A stretch of 64,000 bases of DNA from Lysobacterales bacterium (GCA_017305135.1 JAFKNA010000006.1:1-64000), one strand, 5' to 3'; positions 53,526 to 63,078 are shown, numbered from the stretch's first letter. The notes: generated by a model not told the origin, from the sequence alone. Numbers and translations: made by a program.

Positions 53526-54737
53526 ATGCCTGGATCCGCAGCATTCCGGCGCCTTGCGTGCGCGGCATTGCTGGCCTTCGTGGCCGGCCTCGCGGCGTGT
53601 GCGCAGCAGCCCGCCACGCGCAGCATCGGCGAGCAGCGCGAGGACGTGCTGTTCTGGAGCCAGGCGCAGCGCGACGCCGGTTTCCGGCACATGCAGGCGC
53701 AGTTTCCGAGCCACATGGTGGCGCACGGCAGCCGCGTGCATCCGCTGCCGGCCGGCCGGCCGCTGTCGCTGGGCGAAGCGGAAGGGGGCGGCGCCTGGCT
53801 CGGCCGCTACATGGCGGAGAACCGCATCGCCGGGCTGATGATCCTCGAGGATGGCCAATTGCGCCTGGAGCGCTATGGCCTCGGCTTCGGGCCGGCGCAG
53901 CGCTGGGAATCGTTCTCTGTCGCCAAGTCGGTCACCTCGGTGCTGCTCGGCATCGCGCTCGAACGGGGATTCATCGCCAGCCTGGCCGACCCGGTCGACC
54001 GCTACGTGCCCGAACTGACCGGCACCGCCTACGCCGGCGTCACCGTGCACCAGCTCCTCACCATGACCACCGGGGTGCGCTGGAACGAGGACTACGAGGA
54101 TCCGGCCGCCGACGTCGCGCGGATGTACCGCGGCGCCTGCGTGCCCGGGCGCGCGCACGTCGTCACCTACCTGTCCGGTCTGCCACGTGCGCACCCGCCC
54201 GGCAGCGAATGGAACTACAACACCGCCGAGACCGACCTCCTCGGCGTCGTGGTGCAGCGTGCCACGCGCCGCCCGCTCGCCACCTGGCTGTCCGAAAGCG
54301 TGTGGCAGCCCTACGGCATGGCCGCCGATGCGTTCTGGATCAAGGACGAATGCGACGGTGGCGACACCGGCGGCAGCGGCTTGTCCGCGACGCTCGGGGA
54401 TTACGCGCGCTTCGGCCAGTTCATGCTCGACGGCGGCCGGATCAACGGCCAGCCGGTGATCGCCGAAGCCTGGCTGGAGGGCGCCGTGCGGCGGCAGACC
54501 GCCATCGGCGCCGACCAGCGCGGTTACGGATACCAGTGGTGGACCGATGCCGACGGCAGCTACGCCGCGATCGGCATCTTCGGGCAGATGGTGTTCATCG
54601 ATCCGGCGCGCGGACTCGTCATCGCGCAACTGGCCTCTTGGCCGCGCGCCACCTCGGCGGAACTGGTGGCCGGCCGCCGCGCCTTCGTCAGTCGCGTGCA
54701 GCGGACCATCGACGCCGAACGCGAGGATCGGCGCTGA
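53526..54737 (+). CDS. Beta-lactamase-fold serine hydrolase lipoprotein
   Basis: 403 residues. The signal peptide ends in a lipobox, GLAAC, so Cys25 is probably lipidated. The class C beta-lactamase/6-aminohexanoate-oligomer hydrolase fold follows: nucleophile Ser131 in SVAK (131-134), the second motif appears as YNTAETD, and a conserved GYGYQWW strand lies near the C-terminus. The YNT form (instead of YSN) is that of NylB-like esterases or amidases, so penicillin resistance is unlikely. The start is preceded by AGAGGG. The rhomboid gene follows after 43 bp. Confidence 0.88.
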   Translation: MPGSAAFRRLACAALLAFVAGLAACAQQPATRSIGEQREDVLFWSQAQRDAGFRHMQAQFPSHMVAHGSRVHPLPAGRPLSLGEAEGGGAWLGRYMAENRIAGLMILEDGQLRLERYGLGFGPAQRWESFSVAKSVTSVLLGIALERGFIASLADPVDRYVPELTGTAYAGVTVHQLLTMTTGVRWNEDYEDPAADVARMYRGACVPGRAHVVTYLSGLPRAHPPGSEWNYNTAETDLLGVVVQRATRRPLATWLSESVWQPYGMAADAFWIKDECDGGDTGGSGLSATLGDYARFGQFMLDGGRINGQPVIAEAWLEGAVRRQTAIGADQRGYGYQWWTDADGSYAAIGIFGQMVFIDPARGLVIAQLASWPRATSAELVAGRRAFVSRVQRTIDAEREDRR

Positions 54738-54780
54738 TGCCGGCGCCGCTGCGCACGCCGGGCCGCGGCGGCGGTGCGCC

Positions 54781-56226
54781 ATGCTGATCCTGCCTCTGCA
54801 CCGGCCGCTGACCCGCGCGACCTTCCCCTTCGTGACCGCCGTGCTGGTGCTGGTCAACGTGCTGGTGTTCGCGCTCGCCCAGGGCGGCGATGGCGCCCGC
54901 GTGGAGGAGCTGGGCCACTGGTACGCGCAGTCCGGCCTGGCGGATCTCGAATGGCCGGCGTACCAGCGTTTCGTCGCCACGCAGGGCGATGCCGCGGAAC
55001 AGGAGGCCGCCACCGAGGTGCCGGCGGAGGCCCGCGGCACCTACCTCTTCCACCAGCGCCTGATGGACGTGCGCCTCGAAGCCGCCCTGCGCGCGGCGCC
55101 CGTCGGCGCGGCCGGCGGCGAAGCCGAGCGCCGCGCGGAACTGGAGGCGGAGTACACGCGCCGTGCCGGCAGGATCGTCACGCTCTCCTGGCTTCTGCGC
55201 CACTCCGAAGTCGATCCGGGGCGCCTGCTCGGCCACGCGTTCCTGCATGCCGGCGTCATGCACCTGGCCGGCAACATGCTGTTCCTCATCGCGCTCGGGC
55301 TGCTGGTGGAAGGCGCGCTCGGCGAGGCCCGCTTCGCGCTGCTCTACCTCGTCGGCATCCTCGGTTCGGCGGCCTTTTCCCTCGCCTGGCATTGGGGCGA
55401 TGGCGGCGGCGGCCTCGGCGCGTCCGGAGCCATCGCCGCCCTGATGGGCGCCTTCTGCGTGATCTGGGGGCGGCGCCCGGTGCGGTTCTTCTGGTGGTTC
55501 TTCGTCGTCTTCGACTACGTGCGCAAGCCCGCCATCTGGCTGCTCCCAGCGTGGATCGGCTGGGAGGCGCTGAACCTCGCCTTCAACGCCGATGCCGGCG
55601 TCGGCTTCGATGCGCATCTGGGCGGCCTCCTTGCCGGCGCGCTGGCCGGCTGGGTGCTGGCGCGGACCGGGCAGGTGCGTCACGATTTCTTCGAAGAGAT
55701 CGAAGAGGATCGCAGCGTGGAAGAGCTGGCCGAGGCGCGCCGGCTCCTCGGCCGCATGGATCTCGCCGGTGCGGAGGCGCGGCTCGCCGCCCTGGCGGCG
55801 CAGCACGCCGGGAACCTCGAAGTCGCCATCCTCCGCTACCGCTGCGCGTCCCTTGCCGGCAACGCGACGCTGGCGCTGGAGAGGCTGCTCGTGCTGCTGT
55901 CGATCCCCGCCGCCGACGCGGCCGAGGCCGCCGAACAGTATCGGGCCATGGAAGAAGGCCTGGCCGGGCGCTCGGTACCGCGCGGGGCTTGGCGCGTCGG
56001 CATCTACCGGCGCTGGATGGCCCTGCGCCAGTACGAGCTGGTGGAAGCCCTGCTCCAACGCTGGCTGGCCGACGATGCGCGGGCGCTGCACTGGTTCGAG
56101 CTGGCACTGGCGCGCCGCGCCAACGGCGAGGAAGCCGCCTTCCGCACGGCGCTGGAACGCCTCGTCGCCCGCTTCCCGCACGCCCCCGAAGCCGGCAAGG
56201 CCCGTTTCCTGCTCGAAGCGGAATAA
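54781..56226 (+). CDS. Rhomboid family intramembrane serine protease with a soluble helical C-terminal domain
   Basis: 481 residues from the ATG at 54781. The first helix (about 17-34) is followed by an unusually long periplasmic or cytosolic insert (about 35-140). The rhomboid core then has GHAFLHAGVMHLAGNMLFL (His152, His161, Asn165), catalytic GASG with Ser215, and His279 in DAHLGGLLAG, so the Ser-His dyad is intact. After about residue 305 comes a 175-residue soluble, TPR-like helical domain (ARRLLGRMDLAGAEARLAAL, WFELALARRANGEE). The latter probably recruits a partner. Substrates are unknown. Confidence 0.88.
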   Translation: MLILPLHRPLTRATFPFVTAVLVLVNVLVFALAQGGDGARVEELGHWYAQSGLADLEWPAYQRFVATQGDAAEQEAATEVPAEARGTYLFHQRLMDVRLEAALRAAPVGAAGGEAERRAELEAEYTRRAGRIVTLSWLLRHSEVDPGRLLGHAFLHAGVMHLAGNMLFLIALGLLVEGALGEARFALLYLVGILGSAAFSLAWHWGDGGGGLGASGAIAALMGAFCVIWGRRPVRFFWWFFVVFDYVRKPAIWLLPAWIGWEALNLAFNADAGVGFDAHLGGLLAGALAGWVLARTGQVRHDFFEEIEEDRSVEELAEARRLLGRMDLAGAEARLAALAAQHAGNLEVAILRYRCASLAGNATLALERLLVLLSIPAADAAEAAEQYRAMEEGLAGRSVPRGAWRVGIYRRWMALRQYELVEALLQRWLADDARALHWFELALARRANGEEAAFRTALERLVARFPHAPEAGKARFLLEAE

Positions 56227-56241
56227 GCGCCTCCCGGGCCA

Positions 56242-56369
56242 TGCAGGAGCGCACCTGGGGGCGACCGGCGAAACATGGATCGTCGACGTTCGGGTCGCGC
56301 GCGAGCGCGCTCCTACAGGCCATTTCGCATTTCACGACCACCGTGCAGGAGCGCACCCTGTGCGCGACC
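56242..56369. repeat. Cluster of three GTAG-type palindromes
   Basis: Copies at 56242-56265 (plus), 56292-56317 (minus orientation, ending CTCCTACA) and 56344-56368 (plus), between the convergent rhomboid and membrane/TPR genes. Confidence 0.85.
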
Positions 56370-56390
56370 ACAAGCGAACGCAATCGCGGA

Positions 56391-57620
56391 TCACACCGCC
56401 GGCAGCGCCGCCAGCGCCGCACCCAGGCGGGATTTCGCTTCCGCATCGCCGGTTTCGCCGGCGGTGGATTCCAGCAGCGAGCGGGCCAGCGGCAGCCGGT
56501 CGCGCTGGGCGAGCAGGGGGGCGACGGCGAGCACCCATTCGGCGCGCGCCGGATCGCGGGGCCAGCGCTTGAGCATCGCCAGCCAGATGTCGATGGCCAG
56601 CTGGCTTTGCCCAAGGTCGCGGGCGCGCGTCGCCAGGCGATGCCCGTCCTCGGATTGATGCGGCGTGAAGGCGGGATCGAGCACCAGCGCCTCGCGCATC
56701 AAGGCCAGCGCCTCGCGGTCCTTCCTCTCCAGCAGCAGCAGGTTGAGATAGGGCGCGGCATGTTTCAGGAGGCGCGCGTCGTCCCTGCGGGTGCGCAGCA
56801 GCCGCCGATACAGCGCGTGGGTGTCCAGCGGCACCGCGCGTTCGGCCATCTCCTGCTCGATGCGCGCGAGGGCGGCATCGACGTCGCCATCGGCGACGTT
56901 TCCCCCGACCTTCTCCATCAGCTCCGAATCCCGCGTGCGCAGCGCCGGCAGCCCGCTCCGCTCCGGTTCGAAGCCGAGCACGTCGTGGTACTGGTAGACG
57001 AGATACCCCATCAAATGGAAGGTGGCGAACAGCCCCCACAGCGACGCCGCATTCAGCACCAGCTCGGCCAAGAGCGCCGGCATGAACTGCGCCAGCAGCC
57101 CGCCCGCGGTCGCGGCGCTGGCCTGGATGACGAACAGCAGGCCGAACACGGCGAGGTAAGGCCCGCCGATGCGCGACATGATCGCCAGCGGCGTGGCCGG
57201 GTTGAGCGCGCGCGGCAGGCTGCCATCGATCGCCAGCGACATCGTGGCGCCGGGCATGAAGAGGCTCACCAGCAGCAGCACGGTGACGCCAATGGCGACG
57301 CCCGCGAGGGCAAACGCGAGGATGGTCGCGATGGCGAACAGCAGCAGCAGGAACGCGAAGCGCGTCACCACGCCGGTGTCGGTGTGGGTAGCGAACTCCG
57401 GCGCATCCATCGTGCCATTGGCGGTGCGGACCAGGACCTCGAAGGCGTAGCGATAGGCGGCGAGCCAGACCACTGCACTGACCAGCCAGCCGATGCCGGG
57501 CAGGAAGCCGAGCAGGCTCGCCAGCGCGTAGGCGACCAGGCTCGACAGCGCCGCGCCGCGGAAGGGATACAGCGCGATGTCGCGCAGGCGGTTCCAGAAC
57601 GGCTCGGGCTGCGAGGGCAT
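56391..57620 (-). CDS. Multi-spanning membrane protein with TPR-like C-terminal domain
   Basis: 409 residues from the ATG at 57620. The first 230 residues hold about five hydrophobic segments (near 26-58, 88-120, 145-165, 170-200) in a DUF4013-like layout with Gly/Ala-rich helices. The remaining 180 residues are soluble and helical, with TPR-like units (DVDAALARIEQEMAER, ALALMREALVLDPAF, PLARSLLESTAGETGD). I cannot assign a function. It converges on the rhomboid gene, which has the same membrane-then-TPR plan. A longer start some 66 bp upstream cannot be excluded. Confidence 0.75.
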   Translation of the reverse strand: MPSQPEPFWNRLRDIALYPFRGAALSSLVAYALASLLGFLPGIGWLVSAVVWLAAYRYAFEVLVRTANGTMDAPEFATHTDTGVVTRFAFLLLLFAIATILAFALAGVAIGVTVLLLVSLFMPGATMSLAIDGSLPRALNPATPLAIMSRIGGPYLAVFGLLFVIQASAATAGGLLAQFMPALLAELVLNAASLWGLFATFHLMGYLVYQYHDVLGFEPERSGLPALRTRDSELMEKVGGNVADGDVDAALARIEQEMAERAVPLDTHALYRRLLRTRRDDARLLKHAAPYLNLLLLERKDREALALMREALVLDPAFTPHQSEDGHRLATRARDLGQSQLAIDIWLAMLKRWPRDPARAEWVLAVAPLLAQRDRLPLARSLLESTAGETGDAEAKSRLGAALAALPAV

Positions 57621-57770
57621 GGCGGCGAAGGCGGCGGAGGAAGGCGCAGCATGCGTGAGCCCCGCGCCTTCTGCAATGCGGAGTGGGTGGCCCGACCGCG
57701 TTGCCGCCGCGCCGACGGCGCGGGATGATGCACGCGTCGCATCCGACCGGATGCGCGTGCCGGAGGACGC

Positions 57771-58952
57771 GTGCCCGATTACGACTTCACGACCCTGGTC
57801 GATCGCTCGGGCATGAGCTCGGCCAAGTGGAACGCGATGCGGCGCGCCAACCCGGAGGTGCCGCCCGGAATCGCGCCCTTCTCGGTGGCCGACCTCGACC
57901 TGCCGCATCCGCCGGAAATCATCGACGGCCTCAAGGCATTCATCGAAGAAACCCCGCTCGGCTACACCGCGCCGTCTGCCGCCTTCACCAACGCCGTCAC
58001 CGGCTGGATGCAGCGCCGCCATGGCTGGACGGTGGATGCCGATTGGCTGGTGCAGACGCCGGGCGTGGTGCCGGCGCTGTTCACTGCCGTGCGCGCTTTC
58101 AGCGAGCCCGGCGACGGCGTCATCGTGCAGACCCCGGCCTACCATCCGTTCTACTTGGCCATCGAGAAGAACCGCCGCCGCGTGGTGCGCAATCCGCTGC
58201 GGCTCGACGAAGGCCGCTTCACGATCGATTTCGGGCAGCTGGAACGCCTCGCCGCCGAGCCCGCCAACAAGCTGCTGCTCTTCTGCAGCCCGCACAATCC
58301 GACCGGCCGCGTGTGGACGCCGGATGAGCTGCGCCGCCTTGCCGAAATCGTGATCGCGCATGACCTGGTGCTGGTCAGCGACGAGATCCATTTCGACCTC
58401 GTGCTGCCGGGGCACCGCCATACCGTGATGAGCACGCTGGGCGCGGAGATCGCCGCGCGCACGCTGGTCTGCACCGCTCCGAGCAAGACCTTCAACCTCG
58501 CCGGCCTCGGCGCCAGCAACATCGTCATTTCAGATCCGGAGCTGCGCCGCCGCTTCACCGCCGAACGGGATGCCACCGGCTTCTTCTTCCTCACCGCGCC
58601 CGCCTACAAGGGTTGCGAACTGGCCTACACGAAAGGCGAGGCTTGGCTCGACGGCCTGCTAGGGCTCATCGACCGCAACCACCGGTTGACCAGGCGCTTC
58701 ATGGCCGACCACCTGCCGCAGGTGACGGTGTTCGACCTGGAAGGCACCTACCTGCAGTGGATGGATTTCCGCGGCCTTGGCCTTGGCGCCCCGGAACTCA
58801 GGGCCATCCACCAGCGCGAGGCGCTGGTGTTCTTCGAGGAAGGCACGACCTTCGGCGAGGAAGGCGCCGGCTTCGAGCGCATGAACATCGCCGCGCCGAC
58901 CGCCGCCGTCGAGGCTGCGCTGGAACGGCTGGCGCGCGCACACCGGCGGTAA
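57771..58952 (+). CDS. MalY/PatB-type aminotransferase or cystathionine beta-lyase
   Basis: 393 residues, fold type I PLP enzyme. The PLP lysine is Lys239 in APSKTFNLAG; FCSPHNPTGRVW and VSDEIHFDL supply the Asn, Asp and Tyr-pocket residues of the MalY/PatB group. These enzymes split cystathionine or similar beta-C-S substrates, and some act as regulators. The start is GTG, 3 nt after GGAGGAC. An acetoin-reductase remnant abuts the 3' end. Confidence 0.9.
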   Translation: MPDYDFTTLVDRSGMSSAKWNAMRRANPEVPPGIAPFSVADLDLPHPPEIIDGLKAFIEETPLGYTAPSAAFTNAVTGWMQRRHGWTVDADWLVQTPGVVPALFTAVRAFSEPGDGVIVQTPAYHPFYLAIEKNRRRVVRNPLRLDEGRFTIDFGQLERLAAEPANKLLLFCSPHNPTGRVWTPDELRRLAEIVIAHDLVLVSDEIHFDLVLPGHRHTVMSTLGAEIAARTLVCTAPSKTFNLAGLGASNIVISDPELRRRFTAERDATGFFFLTAPAYKGCELAYTKGEAWLDGLLGLIDRNHRLTRRFMADHLPQVTVFDLEGTYLQWMDFRGLGLGAPELRAIHQREALVFFEEGTTFGEEGAGFERMNIAAPTAAVEAALERLARAHRR

Positions 58953-58997
58953 CGGACCCTGCCCGGATCTCCTGACGTCGTGTCAGCGAGCAGTGGG

Positions 58998-59363
58998 CGT
59001 CCTGGATGCCCCACACCACGCCGTTGTAGTTGATCGAGAACAGCCGCTGGATCACCTCCTCGGTGATGTCTCGATCGGCGTCGTCGGCGCGATGCCGGCG
59101 TTGTTGACGATCACGTCGAAGCCGCCGAGTTCGTCCACCGTGCGCTGCACCGCGGCGAACACGCTGTCGCGGTCGGCAACGTCCGCCTCGATCGCAATGA
59201 CTCCCGCGTCCGCGCCGCGCAGCTCCCGCGCCAGCTCCTCGGCGATCTCCATCTTGAGATCGACGATCGCCACCTTGAAACCATCGCCGTGCAGGCGCCG
59301 CACGATGGCCTCGCCAATGCCCTGGCCGCCACCGGTGACCAGGGCGACCTTTCCGTTTTCCAC
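58998..59363 (-). pseudogene. Remnant of an acetoin/diacetyl reductase (SDR) gene
   Basis: The first 120 or so codons of a short-chain dehydrogenase of the (S)-acetoin-forming type: KVALVTGGGQGIGEAIVRRL, VADRDSVFAAVQRTVDEL and VNNAGIAPTTPIE are intact from a GTG start at 59363. At about 59075 one base has been lost (GAGACATCACC instead of GAGGACATCACC), which shifts the frame. The correct sense then continues in another frame (DITEEVIQRLFSINYNGVVWGIQDA) and stops resembling the family at about 58998, so the catalytic YxxxK half is gone. A full gene would have about 255 codons. Confidence 0.85.
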
Positions 59364-59473
59364 GCGGCCGTTTCGGCGGATCGTCACGGCTGCCGCGGCA
59401 GCAGGGGCATGGCGCTGGTGAAGTCGTCCGCTCCGGACATCGGCCCGGGAATCCGCGAGCCACGCTCGAACGC

Positions 59474-59500
59474 AAGAAAAAACCCCGCTGCGGCGGGGTT
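59474..59500 (-). terminator. Intrinsic terminator of tRNA-Ala
   Basis: On the minus strand, 8-bp stem AACCCCGC / GCGGGGTT with a 4-nt loop, followed by a run of T (TTTTTTCTT), 24 bp after the tRNA 3' end. Confidence 0.92.
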
Positions 59501-59523
59501 TCTTTGGGTGTTCCGGGTGTATT

Positions 59524-59599
<76 letters not shown>

Positions 59600-59702
59600 A
59601 CAGGTCGCTTCCGCGGCGGCGGGGCCGCGAAAGGGCGCGCATGATAGCGTGCGCGCCGGCGCTCGCCAAGTCCGGATTGCGATCCGGCCCCGAGGCGGTG
59701 AC

Positions 59703-60806
59703 TCAGCCTGGCAGCAGGGTGGCGAGGCGGCCGTGCAGCAGATTGTGGCGCCAGCCTTCGAGGGCAGACGGCCAGCGGCGGGAGGCGACGAATTTTTCCA
59801 GGTGTCGGCGCGAGGCGAGCAGCGCGTCGGGTAGGTCGAGTTCGGCGGCGACGGTGGCGACCGCCTGCTTCATGGCCGCGACGGCCTGCTTGTCGCGCGT
59901 CGAGGGCAGGGGTGGGATGGGCCGGAATTCCAGGTCGTCGGCCGTGAGCGGAATGGAAAGGACATCCAGCAGCTCGGCCCGCTGGGCCGAGCGCAGGGCG
60001 CGCAGGCCACGGCTGCGTTCGGCGAGTTCCGTGGCGTCCGCTGGGGGCCGGGCGGCGAGGTCGAGGGCGTGGGCATCGTCGAGCAGCCAGGGACGCGGCC
60101 GGTCGATGCGGCGCGCGGTGGCGTCGCGCCAGAGCAGCACGCGGCGCAGGCGTGCCTGGGATCCGCGCGGCCATTCCGCGGCGGCGCGGAACGCCACCTG
60201 CGGGTCGGCCTCCGGGCCGCGCTCGCGGGCGCGCTCCAGCATGCGTTGGCAGTCCTCGTCGAGCCAGGCGCCGAAACCGCGGCGCTCGACCCGCTCGGCG
60301 AGCTCGGCGCGGAGCCGGGGCAGGTGGATCACGTCCTGCGCGGCGTAGTCGAGCTGGGCGGCGCTGAGCGGGCGCTGCATCCAGTCCGAGCGGGTCTGGC
60401 CCTTGGGAAGCTCCACGCCGGTCAGCGCCTGCACCAGCTTCTGGTAGCCGAGCCCGGCGCCGAGACCGGCGAACGAAGCAGCGATCTGCGTGTCGAAGAG
60501 GTGTGCGATGGTGCAGGACCAGGTGGCGAGCGCTTCCAGGTCTTCGCTCGCGCTGTGCATCACGATGATGCGCGCCGGGTCGCCGAGCAGCGCGGCCAGC
60601 GGACCGGGGTCCTCGACGCCGAGGGGATCGACCAGCCCCACCGCCTCGCCCAGCCCTATCTGCACCAGGGCGAGCCGCGGCGCGAAGGTGTTGATGCGCA
60701 TGAATTCCGTGTCGAGGCCAATGGTTGTCGGCGCAGCCTCGAGGAATCCGGCGAGGGCGCCCTCGCTGGCGATCCAGTCGGGCCGGGCGGATGTGGGATG
60801 GTTCAT
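59703..60806 (-). CDS. rnd: Ribonuclease D
   Basis: 367 residues. A 3'-to-5' exoribonuclease that trims tRNA precursors. The DEDD catalytic motifs are GLDTEFMR, HSASEDLEAL and LDYAAQDVIHL; a C-terminal HRDC domain (about 205-290) binds RNA. The ATG at 60806 is the family start, although the frame stays open further upstream. It lies 104 bp upstream of tRNA-Ala on the same strand. Confidence 0.95.
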   Translation of the reverse strand: MNHPTSARPDWIASEGALAGFLEAAPTTIGLDTEFMRINTFAPRLALVQIGLGEAVGLVDPLGVEDPGPLAALLGDPARIIVMHSASEDLEALATWSCTIAHLFDTQIAASFAGLGAGLGYQKLVQALTGVELPKGQTRSDWMQRPLSAAQLDYAAQDVIHLPRLRAELAERVERRGFGAWLDEDCQRMLERARERGPEADPQVAFRAAAEWPRGSQARLRRVLLWRDATARRIDRPRPWLLDDAHALDLAARPPADATELAERSRGLRALRSAQRAELLDVLSIPLTADDLEFRPIPPLPSTRDKQAVAAMKQAVATVAAELDLPDALLASRRHLEKFVASRRWPSALEGWRHNLLHGRLATLLPG

Positions 60807-60888
60807 GGTGGAATGGCGGCAGGAAAGAGGATGCGGCGGAGGCGCCAGCGCTTCACCCGCCCGCCGCAAGCACGGATAATCGATCACG

Positions 60889-62817
60889 ATGCCCGGTAGC
60901 GATGTCGCACGCAAGCAGCATACCCTCGGTGGCGCGGCCGGCCTCGTGCTGCTGGCGTTCGCGCTCGCCTACCGCTTCTTCCCCGGCCTGCTGCACGTCG
61001 AGCCGCAGTTCGAGGAGGGCGTGACAGCGACCAGCAGCCCGCGCGCGCCGGCGCCGACCTCCACCTGGTCGGCGGTCACGGCGCCGCCGCCGGAAACCGC
61101 GCCGCCCTCGGCGGCGGTGCCGGAGGAGGGCACCTCCTTCGCCGACGCCGTCCGCATGGGGCCGCCGGTCGCCACCACCAAGGTGGTCGCCGCGCTGCTC
61201 AAGAAGGCGCAGGACGCCGAGGACGCCGGCGCGCTCATCGAGCCGGAGAAGGGCAACGCCGTCGCGCTCTACCGCGAGGTGCTGGCCGCCGCACCCGACA
61301 ACCGCGAGGCGGAGGCCGGCCTCGAACGCATCGGCGGCGCGCTCCGCGACTGGGCCCTCGCCGCCACTGTGCGCGGCGACGAGGGCAGCGCGCAGCGCTA
61401 TCTGGCCGCCTACGCGGAATTGCCGCATTCCGAGCAGGAGCTGGCCGACGTCCGCGCGCGCGTCAAGACATTGCATGAAGTGCTGCCGATGCTGACCCGC
61501 GCCGCCGGCCTGATGAAGGCGGGCCACGCCACCGGGCCCCAGGGCGGCAATGCACTGGAGGTGTACCGCCAGGTCATGGCGCTGGATCCAGGCAACCGGC
61601 TCGCCGATGCGGGCCTGGCGTCGATCGAGCGCACCTACCTCGACAACGCCTTGGCGCAGGCGGCGCAGGACGACTTCGATGCCGCCGACGCCACACTGGC
61701 CGAGGCTTCGGCGATCCGCCCGGGCTCGCAGGAGCTCCTGGAAACGCGCAGCCGCATCGAGGGCATCCGCACCCAGCGCGCCGGCACGGTGCTGGCGCAG
61801 GCGCGTTCGGCTCTCGACGCGGGTAACGCCGATCTCGCCGAGCAGCTCGCGCAGCGCGCCCAGGCCATCAGTCCGGACCTCGCCGGGCTCGACCGCTTCA
61901 ACGTGCGCCTGCGCAACGCGCGGCTCTACGCGAGCCTGTCGCCGGGGCAGGTGCTGCAGGACCGTTTCCTCGACATCGCCGGCAGCGCGCCGCCGATCGT
62001 GGTGATTCCCACCGGCAATTTCACGATGGGCTCGCCGGCCGACGAGGAGGGCCATTCCGAGCACGAGGAGCCGCAGCGGCGGGTCGCCATCGAGGTCGGC
62101 TTCGCGCTTGGCCAGAGCGAGGTCACGGTGGGTGAGTTCCGCGAGTTCGTGAACGTCACCGGCTACACCAGCGATGCGGAGAAGCTGGGCGGCAGCGCGA
62201 TCTACGACGAGAGCACCGGCCGCATCGTGGAGCGGCGCGGCATGACCTGGCGCAACGACTACAGCGGCGGCCGCGCGCGCGACAACCTGCCGGTGATCAA
62301 CGTGTCGTGGAACGATGCCATCGCCTACCTCGGCTGGCTCAGCCAGCACACCGGCAAACCTTACCGCCTGCCGAGCGAAGCCGAGTACGAATACGCGCTG
62401 CGTGCGGGCACCGGCACGCGCTATCCGTGGGGGTCCGGCGACCCGGGAAAGGTGGTCGGCAACTTCACCGGCGACGGCGACCGTTCGCCGTCCCGGCGCA
62501 GCTGGAGCATCGCCTTCCCGCATTACAGCGACGGCTACTGGGGGCCGGCGCCGGTGAAGAGCTTCCCCGCCAACCCGTTCGGCCTCTACGACATGGACGG
62601 CAACGTCTCCGAATGGGTGCAGGACTGCTGGCACGACAACTACATCCGCGCGCCGCGCGAGAGCACGGCCTGGGTCAACCCGGGCTGCCGCCAGCACGTG
62701 GTGCGCGGCGGCTCCTGGGGCAGCGATCCGCTGCAGGTGCGCTCGGCGTTCCGCCTGCCTGCCGCCGCCGACACGCGCAGCGCGCGCGTCGGTTTCCGCG
62801 TCGCCCGCGATCTCTAG
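60889..62817 (+). CDS. Membrane-anchored TPR/FGE-fold (SUMF1-like) protein
   Basis: 642 residues. One membrane helix (about 14-30) anchors a periplasmic part: a Pro/Ala/Thr-rich stretch to 85, TPR-like helices (about 95-360), and an FGE-sulfatase domain from about 370 (PTGNFTMGSP, WRLPSEAEYEYA-like YRLPSEAEYEYALRAG, DMDGNVSEWVQDCW, VVRGGSWGS). The two catalytic cysteines that real formylglycine-generating enzymes carry after RGGS are absent (RGGSWGSDPLQVRSAFR), so it is not expected to make formylglycine and may bind ligands or partners. It is 82 bp from the divergent rnd gene. Confidence 0.85.
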   Translation: MPGSDVARKQHTLGGAAGLVLLAFALAYRFFPGLLHVEPQFEEGVTATSSPRAPAPTSTWSAVTAPPPETAPPSAAVPEEGTSFADAVRMGPPVATTKVVAALLKKAQDAEDAGALIEPEKGNAVALYREVLAAAPDNREAEAGLERIGGALRDWALAATVRGDEGSAQRYLAAYAELPHSEQELADVRARVKTLHEVLPMLTRAAGLMKAGHATGPQGGNALEVYRQVMALDPGNRLADAGLASIERTYLDNALAQAAQDDFDAADATLAEASAIRPGSQELLETRSRIEGIRTQRAGTVLAQARSALDAGNADLAEQLAQRAQAISPDLAGLDRFNVRLRNARLYASLSPGQVLQDRFLDIAGSAPPIVVIPTGNFTMGSPADEEGHSEHEEPQRRVAIEVGFALGQSEVTVGEFREFVNVTGYTSDAEKLGGSAIYDESTGRIVERRGMTWRNDYSGGRARDNLPVINVSWNDAIAYLGWLSQHTGKPYRLPSEAEYEYALRAGTGTRYPWGSGDPGKVVGNFTGDGDRSPSRRSWSIAFPHYSDGYWGPAPVKSFPANPFGLYDMDGNVSEWVQDCWHDNYIRAPRESTAWVNPGCRQHVVRGGSWGSDPLQVRSAFRLPAAADTRSARVGFRVARDL

Positions 62818-62839
62818 CACTTCCGACGCCATGCCGTCC

Positions 62840-62962
62840 GGGTCGCACGCAAGCGCGCCCCTGCACGCCAAGCCGTGTCCTGTAGGAGCGCACCCGGGCG
62901 CGACCCGCGAAGCGGATCGACCCCCGCAGCATTGATGTAGGAGCGCACCCTGTGCGCGACCC
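62840..62962. repeat. Cluster of three GTAG-type palindromes
   Basis: Copies at 62840-62865 (minus), 62881-62905 and 62936-62961 (plus) with TGTAGGAGCGCACC, between the FGE-fold gene and egtB. Nothing else is seen in the 261-bp gap. Confidence 0.9.
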
Positions 62963-63078
62963 GCGAGGCGGGATGGTTTTCCGCAGCGCTTCATCCGGAG
63001 TAAATGCAGCACCAGTGAAGATGATCCATTCGCCCGAGGCCGCTCGACCGGCGCCGCAGCGGAGAGGAGGAGGCCAGC

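Noticed and set aside
53526-54737. True class C beta-lactamase
   Set aside because: The second motif is YNT instead of YSN/YAN and the protein is a lipoprotein of the NylB-like esterase group.
54774-57728. 984-codon open frame in another frame of the rhomboid region
   Set aside because: Its frame overlaps the rhomboid gene and then runs antisense through the membrane/TPR gene; composition is artefactual.
58998-59363. Functional SDR made by programmed frameshifting
   Set aside because: No slippery sequence at the break, and the catalytic half is absent after the shift, so it is a remnant.
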